Numbered from the stretch's first letter, positions 1 to 6,762 are shown. The stretch is 12,813 bases of DNA from DATARH01 sp035507475 (GCA_035507475.1 DATJOB010000142.1:1-12813), one strand, 5' to 3'. A program made the numbers and translations. The notes: generated by a model from the letters alone, not told the origin.

Positions 1-486
1 CAGGCATTCGTGGAACGGGCCGGCGTTGGAGGCGCCGTCGCCGAAAAACGAGACCGCCACACCGCCCTTGCCTTCCATCTGCGCGGCCAGGCCGGCGCCG
101 GTAACGATCGCAATGCCGCCGGCGACGATGCCGTTGGCGCCGAGCATGCCGATCTCGAAATCGGCGATATGCATCGAGCCGCCCTTGCCCTTGCAGTAGC
201 CGGTCTGCCGGCCGTAGAGCTCAGCCATCATGCGGTTGAGGTCGGCGCCCTTGGCGATGCAGTGGCCGTGGCCGCGATGCGTCGAGATGATGCGGTCGCC
301 GGGGCCGAGCGCGCCGCACACGCCGACCGCGACCGCCTCCTCGCCGATGTAGCAATGGACGACGCCGAAGATCTTGCCGGCGAGATAATCGGCCGAGGCG
401 CGCTCCTCGAAGCGGCGGATGGTCAGCATCCGGCGCAGCATCTCGCGCTGCTTGTCGGGCGGCAGATTGGGCGAGAGGCTCAACAT
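1..486 (-). CDS. TPP-dependent dehydrogenase E1 component, alpha subunit (partial, 3' end outside window)
   Basis: This is the first 162 codons of an E1 alpha subunit of a 2-oxoacid or acetoin dehydrogenase complex. The family decarboxylates pyruvate, acetoin or a branched 2-oxoacid with thiamine diphosphate and passes the acyl group to a lipoyl-E2 subunit in the cytoplasm. Seen in the sequence: an N-terminal MLRRMLTIRRFEERA segment (about 16-30), HRGHGH at 70-75, YCKGKGGSMHIAD at 97-109, and the thiamine-binding signature GDGASN beginning at G149-D150-G151 with N154. The HRGHGHCIAKG stretch is more like acetoin dehydrogenase AcoA than classical PdhA, but the substrate cannot be settled from half a protein. 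The ATG at 486 has GGAGG (496-500 on the reverse strand) nine bases upstream. The E1 beta and E2 genes, if present, would lie outside the window. It is divergent from the 2-hydroxyacid dehydrogenase gene. A GC hairpin abuts its ribosome-binding site. Confidence 0.9.
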   Translation of the reverse strand, partial: MLSLSPNLPPDKQREMLRRMLTIRRFEERASADYLAGKIFGVVHCYIGEEAVAVGVCGALGPGDRIISTHRGHGHCIAKGADLNRMMAELYGRQTGYCKGKGGSMHIADFEIGMLGANGIVAGGIAIVTGAGLAAQMEGKGGVAVSFFGDGASNAGPFHECL

Positions 487-501
487 CGGCGCGATCCTCC
501 G

Positions 502-519
502 GCCCCGTCGGGGCTTTTT
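502..519 (+). terminator. Hairpin plus T5 run in the divergent gap (terminator-like on +, leader hairpin on -)
   Basis: GCCCC (502-506), loop GTC and GGGGC (510-514) are followed by five T's, which is the form of an intrinsic terminator on the plus strand. No plus-strand gene precedes it, so it would only stop antisense transcription coming out of the E1 alpha gene. On the minus strand the same hairpin lies one base before the GGAGG ribosome-binding site of the E1 alpha gene. Which role applies is not decided by the sequence. Confidence 0.4.
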
Positions 520-573
520 CTGGTTCGGCCCGCATGATGGGCGAGCGCAGCGGTGCTGGCAACCGCAACGCCG

Positions 574-592
574 GCGGGCGCGCCGCGCCCGC
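574..592. repeat. 19-base GC palindrome in divergent intergenic region
   Basis: GCGGGCGCG (574-582), one central C, then its exact reverse complement (584-592). It lies between the divergent E1 alpha (start 486) and 2-hydroxyacid dehydrogenase (start 659) genes, where an operator could sit. In DNA of this GC content such palindromes also arise by chance. Confidence 0.3.
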
Positions 593-658
593 GATCGCCG
601 CTTGCCGCGCTGCGGCGCGCGGCCGATGCTGGGCGCAGAGCGACCCGGAGCGACGCCC

Positions 659-1630
659 ATGCCGATCCCGATGCTGTTCCTGCCGCCGCAATCCGAAAAG
701 ACCCGCGAATGGGCGAAGGCGGTGGCCGAGGCCTGCCCCGAGCTCGAGGTGATCGTCGCCGAGACGCGCGAGGGCGCGGAACAGGCGGCGCCGCTCGCCG
801 CGGCCGCGTTCGGGACGATGCCGCGCGACCTCCTGGCGCGCGCCGGGGAGCTGCGCTGGCTGCAGGCGCCGCAGGCCGCGCCGCCCGCCGGGTACTACTA
901 CCCCGAGCTGATCACCCACCCGGTCGAGATCACCAATTTCCGCGAGATCTACAACGACCACATCGCCGCGCACATCCTGGCGTTCGTGCTCGCCTTTGCG
1001 CGCGGGCTGCAGATCTACCTGCCGCAGCAGCTGAAGCGCGAATGGCGCAAGGGCGACGCGGAAGCGAGCGGCGTCGTCCACCTGCCCGAGGCGACCGCGC
1101 TGATCGTCGGCGTCGGCGGGATCGGCGCCGAGACGGCGCGGCTGTGCGCCGCGTTCGGCATGACGGTGATCGGCGTCGACGAGCGCCGCACCGACAGGCC
1201 GCCCGGGGTCGCCGAGCTGCACCGCGCCGCGGCGCTCGACGCGCTGCTGCCGCGCGCCGATTTCGTGATCCTGACCGTGCCGCATACGCCGGAGACCGAA
1301 GGGTTCTTCGATCGCGCCCGCTTCCGCCGCATGAAGCCCGGCGCCTTCTTCATCAATATCGGCCGCGGGATGACCACCCGGCTCGACGATCTGGTGGCGG
1401 CGCTCGAGGCCAAGGAGATTGCCGGCGCCGCGCTCGATGTCTTCGAGATCGAGCCGCTGCCCGCCGACCACAAGCTGTGGACCATGCCGGGCGTGCTGCT
1501 GACCCCGCACAGCGCCGGACACGGCCCCTATCTCGACGACCGCCGCCGCGACGTGCTGGTCGACAATGCGCGCCGCTTCGCCGCCGGCCGGCCGTTGCGC
1601 AACGTCGTCGACAAGGCGCGCTGGTTCTAA
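659..1630 (+). CDS. D-2-hydroxyacid dehydrogenase (NAD(P)-dependent)
   Basis: A 323-residue cytoplasmic oxidoreductase of the D-isomer-specific 2-hydroxyacid dehydrogenase family, which interconverts 2-oxoacids (glyoxylate, hydroxypyruvate and similar) and D-2-hydroxyacids. Visible motifs: the Rossmann loop GVGGIG at 151-156; the end of beta-2 with D174 followed by R176 and R177, so NAD versus NADP is open; catalytic Arg236 in INIGRG; catalytic Glu265 in DVFEIEP; and catalytic His284 in TPHSAG. The order and spacing are complete, so the enzyme should be active. The length is normal for the compact members of the family (about 310-330). I chose the ATG at 659 because CGGAG lies about eight bases upstream and the conserved fold begins right after it. 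The reading frame stays open further upstream, but that part has no family similarity. The gene is divergent from the E1 alpha gene, which hints at shared 2-oxoacid metabolism; that link is inference. Confidence 0.92.
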   Translation: MPIPMLFLPPQSEKTREWAKAVAEACPELEVIVAETREGAEQAAPLAAAAFGTMPRDLLARAGELRWLQAPQAAPPAGYYYPELITHPVEITNFREIYNDHIAAHILAFVLAFARGLQIYLPQQLKREWRKGDAEASGVVHLPEATALIVGVGGIGAETARLCAAFGMTVIGVDERRTDRPPGVAELHRAAALDALLPRADFVILTVPHTPETEGFFDRARFRRMKPGAFFINIGRGMTTRLDDLVAALEAKEIAGAALDVFEIEPLPADHKLWTMPGVLLTPHSAGHGPYLDDRRRDVLVDNARRFAAGRPLRNVVDKARWF

Positions 1631-1644
1631 CCCGCCCCCGGCAT

Positions 1645-1662
1645 GCCCGGTCTCAACCGGGC
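1645..1662 (+). terminator. Hairpin after the 2-hydroxyacid dehydrogenase gene
   Basis: GCCCGG (1645-1650), six-base loop TCTCAA, CCGGGC (1657-1662), starting 14 bases after the stop codon at 1630. The stem is perfect but no T run follows, so it may be a weak terminator or a stabilising 3' hairpin rather than a full stop. Transcription could continue into the small secreted-protein genes. Confidence 0.35.
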
Positions 1663-1721
1663 AGCGGGATCGATCGCGCGCCATTCGCGTTGACCCCGCA
1701 GATGTCGACGGGAGGTTCCCC

Positions 1722-1949
1722 ATGAGAACAGGTTTGGCCGCGGCGATCGCGATCGCCGCACTCGCGGTTTGCGGGACGGCACGCGCCGACAATGTCTGCG
1801 TGTGGAGCGAAATGGGCGTCTGGCAATGCGGCGACGGCCATATCGTGACCCAGGTCTACCAGCTGCCGCAGGGACCGCAGATGCCGATCGTGCCGCGTCC
1901 GTCGCCGGTCCGCGCCGACGGCCAGCCCAATCCCGACTACCCGCAATAG
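1722..1949 (+). CDS. Small secreted protein, C-x-W...W-x-C type (first of a pair)
   Basis: A predicted 75-residue exported protein of unknown function. Residues 1-22 form a Sec signal peptide with a basic start (MR), a hydrophobic core rich in Ala and Ile, and an A-R-A end giving a likely signal peptidase I site before D23. The mature part of about 53 residues starts DNVCVWSEMGVWQCGDG, with two cysteines nine residues apart bracketing two tryptophans, and ends in a Pro-rich tail (PQGPQMPIVPRPSP). The two cysteines could form a disulfide in the periplasm. The ATG at 1722 has GGAGG at 1711-1715, six bases away. The next gene, 31 bases downstream, encodes a protein with the same signal peptide, Cys/Trp pattern and Pro/Tyr tail, so the two look like tandem duplicates in one transcript. 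I do not recognise a named family. Confidence 0.8.
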   Translation: MRTGLAAAIAIAALAVCGTARADNVCVWSEMGVWQCGDGHIVTQVYQLPQGPQMPIVPRPSPVRADGQPNPDYPQ

Positions 1950-1980
1950 CTCGCCAGCACCCCACCCATCGGAGGTCGAT

Positions 1981-2217
1981 ATGAAAAAGCTTCTCGCTGC
2001 GGCCGCGGTCTCGGCGGTCGCGCTCGGCGTCGCCGGCGCGGCGCAGGCCGAATGCCTGTGGGCCGGCAATCACTGGAACTGCCCCGGCGGCGGCTACATC
2101 TATCCGAAGACCTATCCGCCCGACACGACGATCGCGAACGGCGTCTATTCGCGGCCGATGTACCCGCCGGCCTCCGACGTCCAGATGGCGACGCAGGCGA
2201 ACGCAGCGCAGCAGTAA
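1981..2217 (+). CDS. Small secreted protein, C-x-W...W-x-C type (second of a pair)
   Basis: A predicted 78-residue exported protein. Residues 1-23 are a classic Sec signal peptide (MKKLL, Ala/Val core, AQA before E24). The mature part begins ECLWAGNHWNCPGGGYIYP, so Cys-x-Trp then Trp-x-Cys recurs as in the upstream neighbour, followed by a Gly-rich turn and a Tyr/Pro-rich stretch (YPKTYPP). The C-terminus is Gln/Ala-rich and probably disordered. The ATG at 1981 is preceded by GGAGGT at 1971-1976, five bases away, and the gap to the previous gene is 31 bases, so cotranscription is likely. The function is unknown. The shared pattern suggests a small disulfide-stabilised periplasmic or surface protein. 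A strong hairpin follows the stop codon. Confidence 0.82.
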   Translation: MKKLLAAAAVSAVALGVAGAAQAECLWAGNHWNCPGGGYIYPKTYPPDTTIANGVYSRPMYPPASDVQMATQANAAQQ

Positions 2218-2223
2218 CCGGCG

Positions 2224-2247
2224 GGCCGGCGGCGCACGCCGCCGGCC
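2224..2247. terminator. Strong hairpin between convergent genes (likely bidirectional terminator)
   Basis: GGCCGGCGGCG (2224-2234) and its exact reverse complement (2237-2247) are separated only by CA, giving about 10 pairs around a four-base loop. It lies in the 46-base gap between the second small secreted protein (ends 2217) and the alcohol dehydrogenase (ends 2264), so both genes read into it. There is no clear T run on either strand. Confidence 0.55.
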
Positions 2248-2263
2248 TCGGCCAGGCGGCCGC

Positions 2264-3358
2264 CTATGCCGCCGCGAAGTCGATGACCTGACGCACCGGT
2301 GCGCCCGATTTGAGCGCGGCGAACCCGTCGTTGATCTGCGCCAGCCTGATCCGCCCGGAGATCAGGTGGTCGAGCTTGAGCCGCCCCTGCTTCCACAGCG
2401 ACAGCAGGCGCGGCATGTCGACCCGGAAGCGATTGCCGCCCATCGACGTCCCTTGGATCTTGCGGTCGCGCAGGAAGTCGTAGCCGTGCAGCTCGATCTT
2501 CACGCCGAGCGGCACCATGCCGATGATCGTCGCGGTGCCGCCGGCGCGCAGCATGCCGAAGGCCTGCTCCGCGGTCGCCTTGGTGCCGAGCGCCTCGAAC
2601 GAATAGTGCACGCCGCCGCCGGTCATGTCGCGCAGCGCCTTGACCGGGTCGTCGATGTTGCTGACGTTGAGGGTGTCGGTCGCGCCGAGCTCCTTGGCCA
2701 GTTCGAGTTTCGACGGCTGGGTGTCGATGGCGACGATCCGCTCGGCGCCGGCGAGCGCCGCGCCATTGACCGCCGACAGCCCGACGCCGCCGCAGCCGAT
2801 CACCGCGACAGTCGAACCCGGCTCGACCTTGGCGGCGTTGAACACCGCGCCGACCCCGGTCATCACGCCGCAGCCGACGAGCGCGGCGCGGTCGAGCGGG
2901 ATGTCGGGATCGATCTTCACCATCGAATTCTCGTGCACCAGCATCTGCTCGGCGAAGGACGACAGGTTGAGGAACTGGTTCATGTGCTCGCCGCCCTTCC
3001 AGCTCATGCGGCGGGCGATGCCGGGCAGCATCTTGACGCTGGTGTCCTCGCACAGATTGGGGTGCCCGGTGACGCATTGCGGGCAGGTGCCGCAGAACAC
3101 CGAGAGGCAGGTGATCACGTGGTCGCCCGGCTTGACGTAGCTGACGCCGTCGCCGACCGCCTCGACGACGGCGGCGGATTCGTGCCCGAGCACGCAGGGC
3201 GTCGGGTGCGGATAGAGCCCCTCGATAAAGTGGAGGTCGCTGTGGCACAGCCCGGCAAAGGCGGTGCGCAGCAACACCTCGCGCCCCTTCGGCTTCTCCA
3301 GGGCGACATCCTCGATGGTCAGCGGCTGGTGGGCGGCGTGCAGCACGGCAGCTTTCAT
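2264..3358 (-). CDS. Zinc-dependent alcohol dehydrogenase (MDR family, class I/III-like)
   Basis: A 364-residue medium-chain dehydrogenase that oxidises an alcohol to an aldehyde, or the reverse, with a nicotinamide cofactor in the cytoplasm. Catalytic zinc ligands are visible as C38 (GLCHSD), H59 (GHES) and C163 (GCGVMTG). The structural zinc site is complete: C89, C92, C95 and C103. The Rossmann motif is GCGGVG at 188-193, with D212 at the end of beta-2 favouring NAD over NADP. The ATG at 3358 has GAGGAG about seven bases upstream. The frame continues further upstream, but that part is not family-like. The structural-zinc lobe and the SWKGGEHMNQF region resemble class III and NDMA-dependent-like enzymes, but the natural substrate cannot be read from the sequence. 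It is convergent with the small secreted proteins, divergent from the receiver gene, and probably monocistronic. Confidence 0.93.
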   Translation of the reverse strand: MKAAVLHAAHQPLTIEDVALEKPKGREVLLRTAFAGLCHSDLHFIEGLYPHPTPCVLGHESAAVVEAVGDGVSYVKPGDHVITCLSVFCGTCPQCVTGHPNLCEDTSVKMLPGIARRMSWKGGEHMNQFLNLSSFAEQMLVHENSMVKIDPDIPLDRAALVGCGVMTGVGAVFNAAKVEPGSTVAVIGCGGVGLSAVNGAALAGAERIVAIDTQPSKLELAKELGATDTLNVSNIDDPVKALRDMTGGGVHYSFEALGTKATAEQAFGMLRAGGTATIIGMVPLGVKIELHGYDFLRDRKIQGTSMGGNRFRVDMPRLLSLWKQGRLKLDHLISGRIRLAQINDGFAALKSGAPVRQVIDFAAA

Positions 3359-3427
3359 CGGACGCTCCTCGCTCGGCTTGCCCGGCGATGCTAACCCAGC
3401 GGCGCGACGGCCGAAACAGCCGCGCGG

Positions 3428-3456
3428 TTGCGACGCCCGGCGCCGACAGGTAGAAC
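3428..3456 (+). promoter_or_regulatory. Possible sigma70-like promoter upstream of the receiver gene
   Basis: TTGCGA (3428-3433), a 17-base spacer and TAGAAC (3451-3456) each match the sigma70 hexamers at four of six positions. The pair lies about 118 bases before the receiver-gene ATG at 3574. This is pattern matching only. Confidence 0.25.
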
Positions 3457-3573
3457 AGGCGGCGTCACCAAAGGGGCATATCGCCGGGGCGGACGCCACA
3501 CCGAACTGGCGGCCGGCCGCTGCCGGCATCCGCGATTGGGACGGTGTCGCAGGTCTTTTGGCGGAGTCTTCCG

Positions 3574-3930
3574 ATGCCGCGCATCCTGCTGGTCGAAGAC
3601 GACGCCGACATCCGCTTTCTCTGGGAGCACGTCCTGCTCGACCAGGGCTATCAGGTCGACAGCGCCGAGAGCATCGCCGCGGGCGGCGGGCTGCTCGAGG
3701 AGCGCGCCTACGACCTCGTCGTCGTCGACGGCCGGCTGCCCGACGGCACCGGGGTCGCGTTGGCCGAGGCCGCGACGCAGCGCGGCCTCCCGGCGCTGGT
3801 GGTTACCGGCTACGCGTTCATCATGGACCAGGCGAGGCAGGAATCGGCGAAGTACGAGCTGCTCCTCAAGCCGATACGGCCGAGCGAGCTGGTCGCCGCG
3901 GTCGCCCGCATCCTGCAGCCGCCGGGCTGA
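3574..3930 (+). CDS. Single-domain response regulator (stand-alone receiver)
   Basis: A 118-residue protein consisting only of a CheY-like receiver domain. It has the acidic pocket E8-D9-D10, the phospho-acceptor D52 (YDLVVVDGRLPDG), switch residue T78 (VVTGY) and the conserved K99-P100 pair, so it should accept phosphate from a histidine kinase. It has no DNA-binding or enzymatic output domain, which suggests a phosphorelay intermediate, phosphate sink or protein-binding switch. I chose the ATG at 3574 because GGAG lies at 3563-3566, seven bases upstream, and the domain starts immediately (MPRILLVEDD); a GTG at 3544 would add ten residues without similarity. It is convergent with the lipoprotein gene. 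The kinase at 4779 lacks a receiver domain and is the nearest candidate partner; that pairing is inference. Confidence 0.9.
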   Translation: MPRILLVEDDADIRFLWEHVLLDQGYQVDSAESIAAGGGLLEERAYDLVVVDGRLPDGTGVALAEAATQRGLPALVVTGYAFIMDQARQESAKYELLLKPIRPSELVAAVARILQPPG

Positions 3931-3948
3931 GCGCAGGCGGGATCGGGC

Positions 3949-4602
3949 TCAGCGCGGCGCCGGCGGCGGCTCGATATAGAGGCCGGCATCGCCCGGCAAG
4001 GCCGGCGGCGGCGCCGGTTCCGCGGCAACCGGCAACGGCTCGGCGGCGGCTGCCGCCGGCGGCGGCGCCGCCACCCCGGCAGCGCTGTCCGCGGCCGACG
4101 GCGTAGCGGCCGGCGGTATGACGATCCGCGCCGGACGCCCCATGCGCGGCGCCGGGGCGAGCCGGCGGTCGAGCGCGGTGAGCCGCGCCTTCGCCTCCCG
4201 CGGCAACACAATGCCGCCGCATTCGCCGCTCAATCTGAGGCAGGACGCGGAGGTTCCCGAAATCTGCAGGCTCTGGCGGTAGAAGCTTGCCGCCGCCAGA
4301 CCGTAGCCCAGCCGATCCGCCGCCAGGCCGAGATAATAGAGGGACAGATCGTCTTGGTATCCGATCCGTTCCACCAGTGTCGCGAGATCCTGCCACCTTG
4401 CCTGCCGCACGAGAGCGATCGCTTGTGGCACCGTGCGCCGCCACTCGGCGAGGCAGGGCTCGCGGCAGGTGAGGATCTGCCGCCCCGAACGGAGCAGGAC
4501 CATCGCCTCGTCGGCGGTCACCACGGATTGCTGCTGCGCCGCGCATCCGGCGAGGATGCAGGCGCCGAGCCCGAGCGCCGCCTGTCGCAACCATTTTCGC
4601 AT
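3949..4602 (-). CDS. Lipoprotein with TPR-like helical region and Pro/Ala-rich tail
   Basis: A predicted 217-residue lipoprotein of unknown function. The signal sequence MRKWLRQAALGLGACILAGC has a lipobox LAGC with acylated C20. The following residues are AAQ, with no Asp at +2, which favours the outer membrane if standard sorting applies. Residues about 60-115 are Ala/Leu-rich amphipathic helices (ARWQDLATLVERIG, DLSLYYLGLAADRLGYGLA) resembling TPR or Sel1 repeats. Two further cysteine pairs (C46/C50 and C121/C128) may form disulfides. From about 150 to the end the protein is a Pro/Ala-rich low-complexity tail that may span the periplasm. The ATG at 4602 was chosen because the signal sequence starts there; the ribosome-binding site is weak (GGGGAA about 10 bases upstream). 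It is convergent with the receiver gene (18-base gap) and divergent from the kinase gene. Confidence 0.75.
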   Translation of the reverse strand: MRKWLRQAALGLGACILAGCAAQQQSVVTADEAMVLLRSGRQILTCREPCLAEWRRTVPQAIALVRQARWQDLATLVERIGYQDDLSLYYLGLAADRLGYGLAAASFYRQSLQISGTSASCLRLSGECGGIVLPREAKARLTALDRRLAPAPRMGRPARIVIPPAATPSAADSAAGVAAPPPAAAAAEPLPVAAEPAPPPALPGDAGLYIEPPPAPR

Positions 4603-4618
4603 CGCCCAAGGGTTCCCC

Positions 4619-4633
4619 GCCCGGAGGCCGGGC
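4619..4633 (-). repeat. Hairpin in the leader of the lipoprotein gene
   Basis: GCCCGG (4619-4624), loop AGG, CCGGGC (4628-4633), a perfect six-base stem 17 bases before the lipoprotein start at 4602 and just before its weak GGGGAA ribosome-binding site. Stems of this size are common by chance at this GC content. Confidence 0.25.
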
Positions 4634-4778
4634 TGCGGCGCGCGGGGTCCGCCCGCGGCTGCGTTGCGCGCCGAGCCGCAGCCAACGGGCACTCTAGCAG
4701 CCCGGCGCGCGGTTGCAGACCTGCGGCGCCGGGTCTTACCAAAACTTTAACTACGATGCGCTATCAAGCCGCCCATCG

Positions 4779-6737
4779 ATGACAACCGACGACCGCTCAG
4801 AGGCGCCCCGTTCGCCGCCGCGCGCTCCCGCGCCGTCCCGCGGACGCGCGTTCGACGCGATCGGCATCTTGCGGGTGCTGCTCGTCGGCACGGTGCTGCT
4901 GCCGATCGTGCTCGGCGCGACGAGCGCCTACGTCTCGTGGCGCAACAGCTATCGGCAGGCCGAGCGCTCGCTGTCGCAGGCGGTGGCGACCGCGCAAGAG
5001 AACACCACCAAGATCCTCGACACGCACCGGCTGGTCGCGGCGCGCATCGTCGACCTGCTGGCGCCGCTCAGCGACGACCAGATCCGCGCGCAGGAACAGG
5101 CGCTGCACGACCGCATGGCCGCGCAGATCGCCGACCTGCCGGAGGTGGCGGCCGCCTGGGCGATCGACGCCAACGGTCGCGAGCTGGTCAGCGCCAGGGT
5201 CTTCCCGGTCAACCGCAGCCTCGACCAATCGGCGCGCGACGATTTTCGCGCGATCCGCAACGGCGATGCGCACAGCTTTATCTGGGCGCTGCGGGCGCGC
5301 AGCCTCGCCGGCGGCGAGGACCAGCCCTATTTCACGGTGAGCCGGCGCCGCGAGACGCCCGACGGCCGTTTCGGCGGCATCGTCATCGTCGCGGTGTCCG
5401 GAGGGTATTTCGCCTCGTTCTACGATTCGCTGCTGCCCAGCACGACCGACTACACGGCGAGCGTGGTGCGCGACGACGGGTCGGTGCTGGCGCGCTACCC
5501 GGCCGCTTCCGGCCCCGCCGCGCCTGCCAAGGCGGAGCCTGCGCTCGCCGCGGCACTCGGTGCCGGCGAGCATAGCGGCATCATCGCCGGCAAACCGCGG
5601 CCGGACGCGGCGGGCCGCATCGTCGCCTTCAGCCGCGTCGGCGACTATCCGGTCTATGTGACGATCGAGCGCAGCGAGGCGTCGATCGTCGGCGACTGGC
5701 TGCGCTCGGTCGTCGGCTACGCCCTTATCGGCGTGCCGGCGGCGATCGCGCTCATGGTGCTCAGCGCGCTGGCGCTGCGCCGCACCCGGCGCGAGCAGGA
5801 GGCGCTGGCCCAGGCGCGCGACGCGATCGAGCGGCGCGCCGATATGGAAGCGCGGCTGCACCAGGCCCAGAAGCTCGAAGCGGTCGGCCTGCTCACCGCC
5901 GGGATCGCGCACGACTTCAGCAACCTGCTGACCGTGATCGCCGGCAACATCGCCCTGCTGCAGCCGGCGCTCGACGAGGCCGATGCCAAACCGCGCGGCC
6001 ATCTCGCAAAGGCGATCGAGGGCTGCGACCGCGCGAGCGAGCTCACCAAGCTGCTGCTCGGCTATGCCCGCGAGGACCCGGTCGATCCCCGCCCGGTCAA
6101 CGTCAACGAGATCGTGCTCAACGCGCTCGATCTGCCCTGGCAGACGCGCGAGAACATCAAGCGCGAGCTGCGCCTCGGCAACGGGCTGTGGCAGGTCTGC
6201 GTCGACCCGAACCAGCTCGGCACCGCGCTGCTCAACCTCGCGTTCAATGCGCGCGACGCGATGGGCGACGAGGGCGGCACGCTGAGCGTTGAAACCGCGA
6301 ATTGCCGCCTTGTCGAACCGGCCGCGGCAAAAGCCGAGGGAGTGCCGCCGGGGCATTACGTCGGCATCTTCGTCAGCGACACCGGCAGCGGCATGCCGGA
6401 CGAGGTGCGGCGCAAGGCGCTCGATCCGTTCTTCACCACCAAGGATCCGGGTAAAGGGACCGGGCTCGGCCTCTCCCAGGTCCAGGGTTTCATCACCCGG
6501 TGCGGCGGCGCCTGCAAGATCGCGAGCGAGCCGGGGCGCGGCACCACCGTGAAGCTCTATCTGCCGCGCCACATCCCGGGCGTTGCCGCCGACCGGACGA
6601 CCGCCAGCGCCTCGCGGGAGCCCGGCATCGCCGACCTCACCGGCGGCGACGCCACGCCGGAAAGCGACGCCCCGCCCGCGGTGCCGCCGGGCGGGCGTCC
6701 GATCGCCCGCCTCGCCAAGTCGCCGCCCGCCGCTTGA
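4779..6737 (+). CDS. Membrane sensor histidine kinase with periplasmic Cache-like domain, no receiver domain
   Basis: A 652-residue inner-membrane kinase. TM1 lies at about 28-50 (ILRVLLVGTVLLPIVLG), a dCache/PDC-like periplasmic sensor at about 55-308 and TM2 at about 311-335, followed by a charged coiled-coil linker. The H-box is GIAHDFSNLLT with phospho-acceptor H378. The ATPase domain shows N490 (FNARDAM), D534 in DTGSGMP, the F-box DPFFTTKD, and the G2 box GKGTGLGLS starting at G558. The AHDF(S/N)NLLT type is common in alphaproteobacterial hybrid kinases, which usually carry a C-terminal receiver. Here residues about 600-652 are instead a Pro/Ala/Gly-rich tail. The ATG at 4779 lacks a clear ribosome-binding site; a TTG at 4713 is possible but less likely. 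An AT-rich patch at 4737-4760 may hold the promoter, without convincing hexamers. Cache domains bind small metabolites in many relatives; the ligand here is unknown. Confidence 0.9.
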   Translation: MTTDDRSEAPRSPPRAPAPSRGRAFDAIGILRVLLVGTVLLPIVLGATSAYVSWRNSYRQAERSLSQAVATAQENTTKILDTHRLVAARIVDLLAPLSDDQIRAQEQALHDRMAAQIADLPEVAAAWAIDANGRELVSARVFPVNRSLDQSARDDFRAIRNGDAHSFIWALRARSLAGGEDQPYFTVSRRRETPDGRFGGIVIVAVSGGYFASFYDSLLPSTTDYTASVVRDDGSVLARYPAASGPAAPAKAEPALAAALGAGEHSGIIAGKPRPDAAGRIVAFSRVGDYPVYVTIERSEASIVGDWLRSVVGYALIGVPAAIALMVLSALALRRTRREQEALAQARDAIERRADMEARLHQAQKLEAVGLLTAGIAHDFSNLLTVIAGNIALLQPALDEADAKPRGHLAKAIEGCDRASELTKLLLGYAREDPVDPRPVNVNEIVLNALDLPWQTRENIKRELRLGNGLWQVCVDPNQLGTALLNLAFNARDAMGDEGGTLSVETANCRLVEPAAAKAEGVPPGHYVGIFVSDTGSGMPDEVRRKALDPFFTTKDPGKGTGLGLSQVQGFITRCGGACKIASEPGRGTTVKLYLPRHIPGVAADRTTASASREPGIADLTGGDATPESDAPPAVPPGGRPIARLAKSPPAA

Positions 6738-6762
6738 CGACCGGCCCGGGGAGCCTGGCGAG

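Noticed and set aside
221..1792. 523-codon open frame on the minus strand
   Set aside because: It lies antisense to the 2-hydroxyacid dehydrogenase, has an Arg/Ala/Gly-rich composition with no domain motif, and is explained by lack of stop codons in GC-rich DNA.
2366..3394. 342-codon open frame on the plus strand
   Set aside because: It is antisense to the zinc alcohol dehydrogenase, which has all zinc ligands; no motif is seen in the shadow.
3359..3529. 57-residue N-terminal extension of the alcohol dehydrogenase
   Set aside because: The conserved domain begins at the ATG at 3358 with a good ribosome-binding site; the extension is Arg/Ala-rich without similarity.
4000..4090. GGC/GCC-rich run that looks like a trinucleotide repeat
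   Set aside because: It encodes the Pro/Ala-rich tail of the lipoprotein; units are irregular and no tandem array or CRISPR pattern is present.
3264..4106. 280-codon plus-strand frame across the alcohol dehydrogenase start and the receiver gene
   Set aside because: It crosses two real genes in other frames and has no domain; the receiver frame contains all catalytic residues.
4713..4742. TTGCAG plus a TACCAA candidate promoter before the kinase
   Set aside because: The -10 part matches at only three positions with an 18-base spacer; too weak to list as a site.
4713..4778. TTG-initiated 22-residue extension of the histidine kinase
   Set aside because: It has a rare start codon, no ribosome-binding site and no family-like sequence; the ATG at 4779 is preferred although it also lacks a clear site.
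4797..6572. 591-codon open frame on the minus strand
   Set aside because: It is fully antisense to the histidine kinase, whose motifs are complete; the composition is that of a shadow frame.
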